The notes under the pieces are model-generated. The model was not told the origin of the DNA. It searched no databases and was given only the letters and a program-made list of their open reading frames with translations. Shown one piece after another: positions 62,564-64,000 of a DNA stretch of 64,000 nucleotides. Position 1 is the stretch's first letter. Each line of letters begins with the position of its first letter. The position numbers and the translations under genes were made by a program. The DNA is taken from contig NZ_JAMBOV010000001.1 in assembly GCF_023715745.1 (NCBI RefSeq), positions 434,001 through 498,000 of the forward strand, in the 5' to 3' direction. The DNA comes from Microbacterium oleivorans. Lineage in GTDB: Bacteria; Actinomycetota; Actinomycetes; Actinomycetales; Microbacteriaceae.

Positions 62564-63337
62564 ATGGACCTCACCCAGCGCCTGCGCGACCGCGTCGCCA
62601 TCATCACCGGCGGTGCCAGCGGCATCGGCCTCGCGACCGCCCGCCGCTTCGCCGCCGAGGGCGCCCGCGTCGTCATCGCCGACCTCGACCCGGTGACCGG
62701 ACAGAAGGCCGCCGACGAGGTGGGCGGCGTCTTCCGCCAGGTGAACGTCGCAGACCAGGCATCCGTCGACGCGCTCTTCGACGGTGTCGCCGCCGACCTC
62801 GGCTCGGTCGACATCGCGTTCAACAACGCCGGCATCTCGCCCGCCGACGACGACTCGATCGAGACGACCGAGCTGCCCGCGTGGGACAAGGTGCAGGACG
62901 TCAACCTCAAGAGCGTCTACCTCTGCTCCCGCGCCGCGCTGCGCCACATGGTGCCGGCGGGCAAGGGCTCGATCATCAACACGGCGTCGTTCGTCGCGCT
63001 GCTCGGCTCGGCCACGTCGCAGATCTCGTACACCGCGTCGAAGGGCGGCGTCCTCGCGATGACCCGCGAGCTCGGCGTGCAGTTCGCCCGGCAGGGCATC
63101 CGCGTCAACGCACTCTGCCCGGGACCGGTGAACACGCCGCTGCTGCAGGAGCTGTTCGCCAAGGACCCCGAGCGCGCGCAGCGCCGACTCGTGCACGTGC
63201 CCATGGGGCGCTTCGCCGAGCCCGAGGAGATGGCCGCGGCCGTCGCCTTCCTCGCCTCTGACGACGCCTCGTTCATCACCGCGAACGCCTTCGTCGTCGA
63301 CGGCGGCATCACCAACGCCTATGTGACGCCGCTGTGA
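62564..63337 (+). CDS. SDR-family oxidoreductase
   Basis: This 257-residue classical short-chain dehydrogenase has ITGGASGIGLATARRF, NNAGISPADD, the catalytic triad Ser/Tyr/Lys in the NTASFVALLG and YTASKGGVLAM segments, and RVNALCPGPVNTP. It lies 18 bp downstream of the aldehyde dehydrogenase and probably oxidises an alcohol intermediate of the pathway. Its stop overlaps the regulator start. Confidence 0.9.
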   Translation: MDLTQRLRDRVAIITGGASGIGLATARRFAAEGARVVIADLDPVTGQKAADEVGGVFRQVNVADQASVDALFDGVAADLGSVDIAFNNAGISPADDDSIETTELPAWDKVQDVNLKSVYLCSRAALRHMVPAGKGSIINTASFVALLGSATSQISYTASKGGVLAMTRELGVQFARQGIRVNALCPGPVNTPLLQELFAKDPERAQRRLVHVPMGRFAEPEEMAAAVAFLASDDASFITANAFVVDGGITNAYVTPL

Positions 63338-64000
63338 CCCGCGCCGCGTCGCCGCCCGACCTCGGCCGCACCGTCTACAGGCCGGTGCGCGGTGGCAACG
63401 CGCTCGAGGACACCATCGCCCGCCTCGTTCAGACCGTGCGGCTCGGCGTGGTCGCGCCGGGGGAGTCCCTTCCCTCCGAGCGCGACCTCGCCGAGCGCTA
63501 CGGCGTGAGCCGCGACACCGTGCGCCAGGCGATCGGCGAGCTCGCCGATGCGGGGTACGTCGTGCGGCGTCGCGGCCGGTACGGGGGCACGTTCGTCGCC
63601 GATCCGCTGCCGGTGCCGACCGGTCCCGTCGACGCCGCCGAGCTCGACGACGTCCTCGGCCTGCGGCGCGTGCTCGAGGCGGGTGCGGCGCGCGCCGCGG
63701 CCTCGCTGGCGTTGACGGATGCCGCGCGCACCGCGCTCGAGCAGCGGCATCGCGCGACCGTCGGAGCCGACGAGGGGGAGTACCGCCGGCTCGACTCGCT
63801 GCTGCACCTCGCGATCGCGGAGGCCAGCGGCATCCCGTCGCTGCTGCCTCTGATCGTCGAGAACCGGGCGCGCGTGAACGCGTGGCTCGACACGTTCCCC
63901 CTGCTGCCCCGCAACATCGAGCACTCCGACGCGCAGCACGAGCGGATCGTGGCGTCGATCCTCGCCGGCAAGCCCGACGCCGCCGAGGCCGCCGTGCTCG
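63334..64000 (+). CDS. GntR/FadR-family regulator (3' end outside window)
   Basis: This regulator starts GTG 63334, overlapping the SDR stop by 4 bp. The winged helix-turn-helix reads LPSERDLAERYGVSRDTVRQ and AIGELADAGYVVRRRGR, followed by a helical FadR-type ligand domain (DDVLGLRRVLEAGAARAAAS). It is cut by the window edge after about 222 codons. It is expected to control the amine-utilisation operon it belongs to. Confidence 0.88.
   Translation, partial: MTRAASPPDLGRTVYRPVRGGNALEDTIARLVQTVRLGVVAPGESLPSERDLAERYGVSRDTVRQAIGELADAGYVVRRRGRYGGTFVADPLPVPTGPVDAAELDDVLGLRRVLEAGAARAAASLALTDAARTALEQRHRATVGADEGEYRRLDSLLHLAIAEASGIPSLLPLIVENRARVNAWLDTFPLLPRNIEHSDAQHERIVASILAGKPDAAEAAVL

Overview
The window comes from a high-GC actinobacterium. 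Core genes run at roughly 70% G+C, use GTG starts freely, and are packed with 1-4 bp stop/start overlaps. The ftsH-fol-lysS block, ClpC with a UVR segment, Arr, a mycoredoxin-like protein, DUF3180, DUF4192 and the Glu-Asp-Phe tRNA run all point to Actinomycetota. I favour Microbacteriaceae (Microbacterium-like), but this is inferred from gene content and no marker gene was compared.

Left chromosomal part (1-11116): a truncated aldehyde dehydrogenase with a glutaredoxin-like protein and a DPM1/GtrA fusion glycosyltransferase; envelope proteins; an NAD-dependent epimerase; the rifamycin ADP-ribosyltransferase Arr; then an L-rhamnose/lactaldehyde module (lactate dehydrogenase, RhaEW fusion, DeoR regulator) with an 18-bp palindromic operator.

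Genomic island (11117-22660): about 11.5 kb bounded by 112-bp direct repeats made of the 3' half of tRNA-Phe plus its terminators. It is visibly lower in G+C. It carries an excisionase-like gene and a tyrosine integrase broken by two consecutive in-frame stops. The cargo looks like defence: an EcoRV-fold endonuclease with a C5-cytosine methyltransferase, a DUF262 gene overlapping a RelA/SpoT-fold gene, a SIR2-STAND ATPase, an HNH-like protein and several unknowns. No phage structural or plasmid replication genes are visible.

Right of the island (22623-37181): tRNA-Phe, tRNA-Asp and tRNA-Glu; a secreted M23 peptidase; ppa; then tilS-hpt-ftsH-folE-folP-folB-folK-DUF3180-two PH-domain proteins-DUF2520 protein-FGE-like protein-lysS. 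The usual panC-panD pair is absent between the DUF2520 gene and lysS, and an FGE-fold gene sits there instead.

37182-50137: a LacI-controlled ABC sugar import locus with a GH130 enzyme and a large secreted protein (likely mannoside use), DUF4192, cardiolipin synthase, a lipoprotein, and an XRE regulator with two DUF2975-like membrane proteins.

50138-64000: clpC; two GNAT acetyltransferases; an operon with a tetraether-synthase-like radical SAM protein, a small membrane protein and an Lgt-like protein; then a gamma-glutamylation route for an amine (ethanolamine-type permease, glutamine-synthetase-like ligase, class I amidotransferase hydrolase, aldehyde dehydrogenase, SDR, GntR regulator) that runs off the right edge. 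Three copies of an ~80-bp palindromic repeat lie between genes at 35.5, 53.9 and 57.3 kb.
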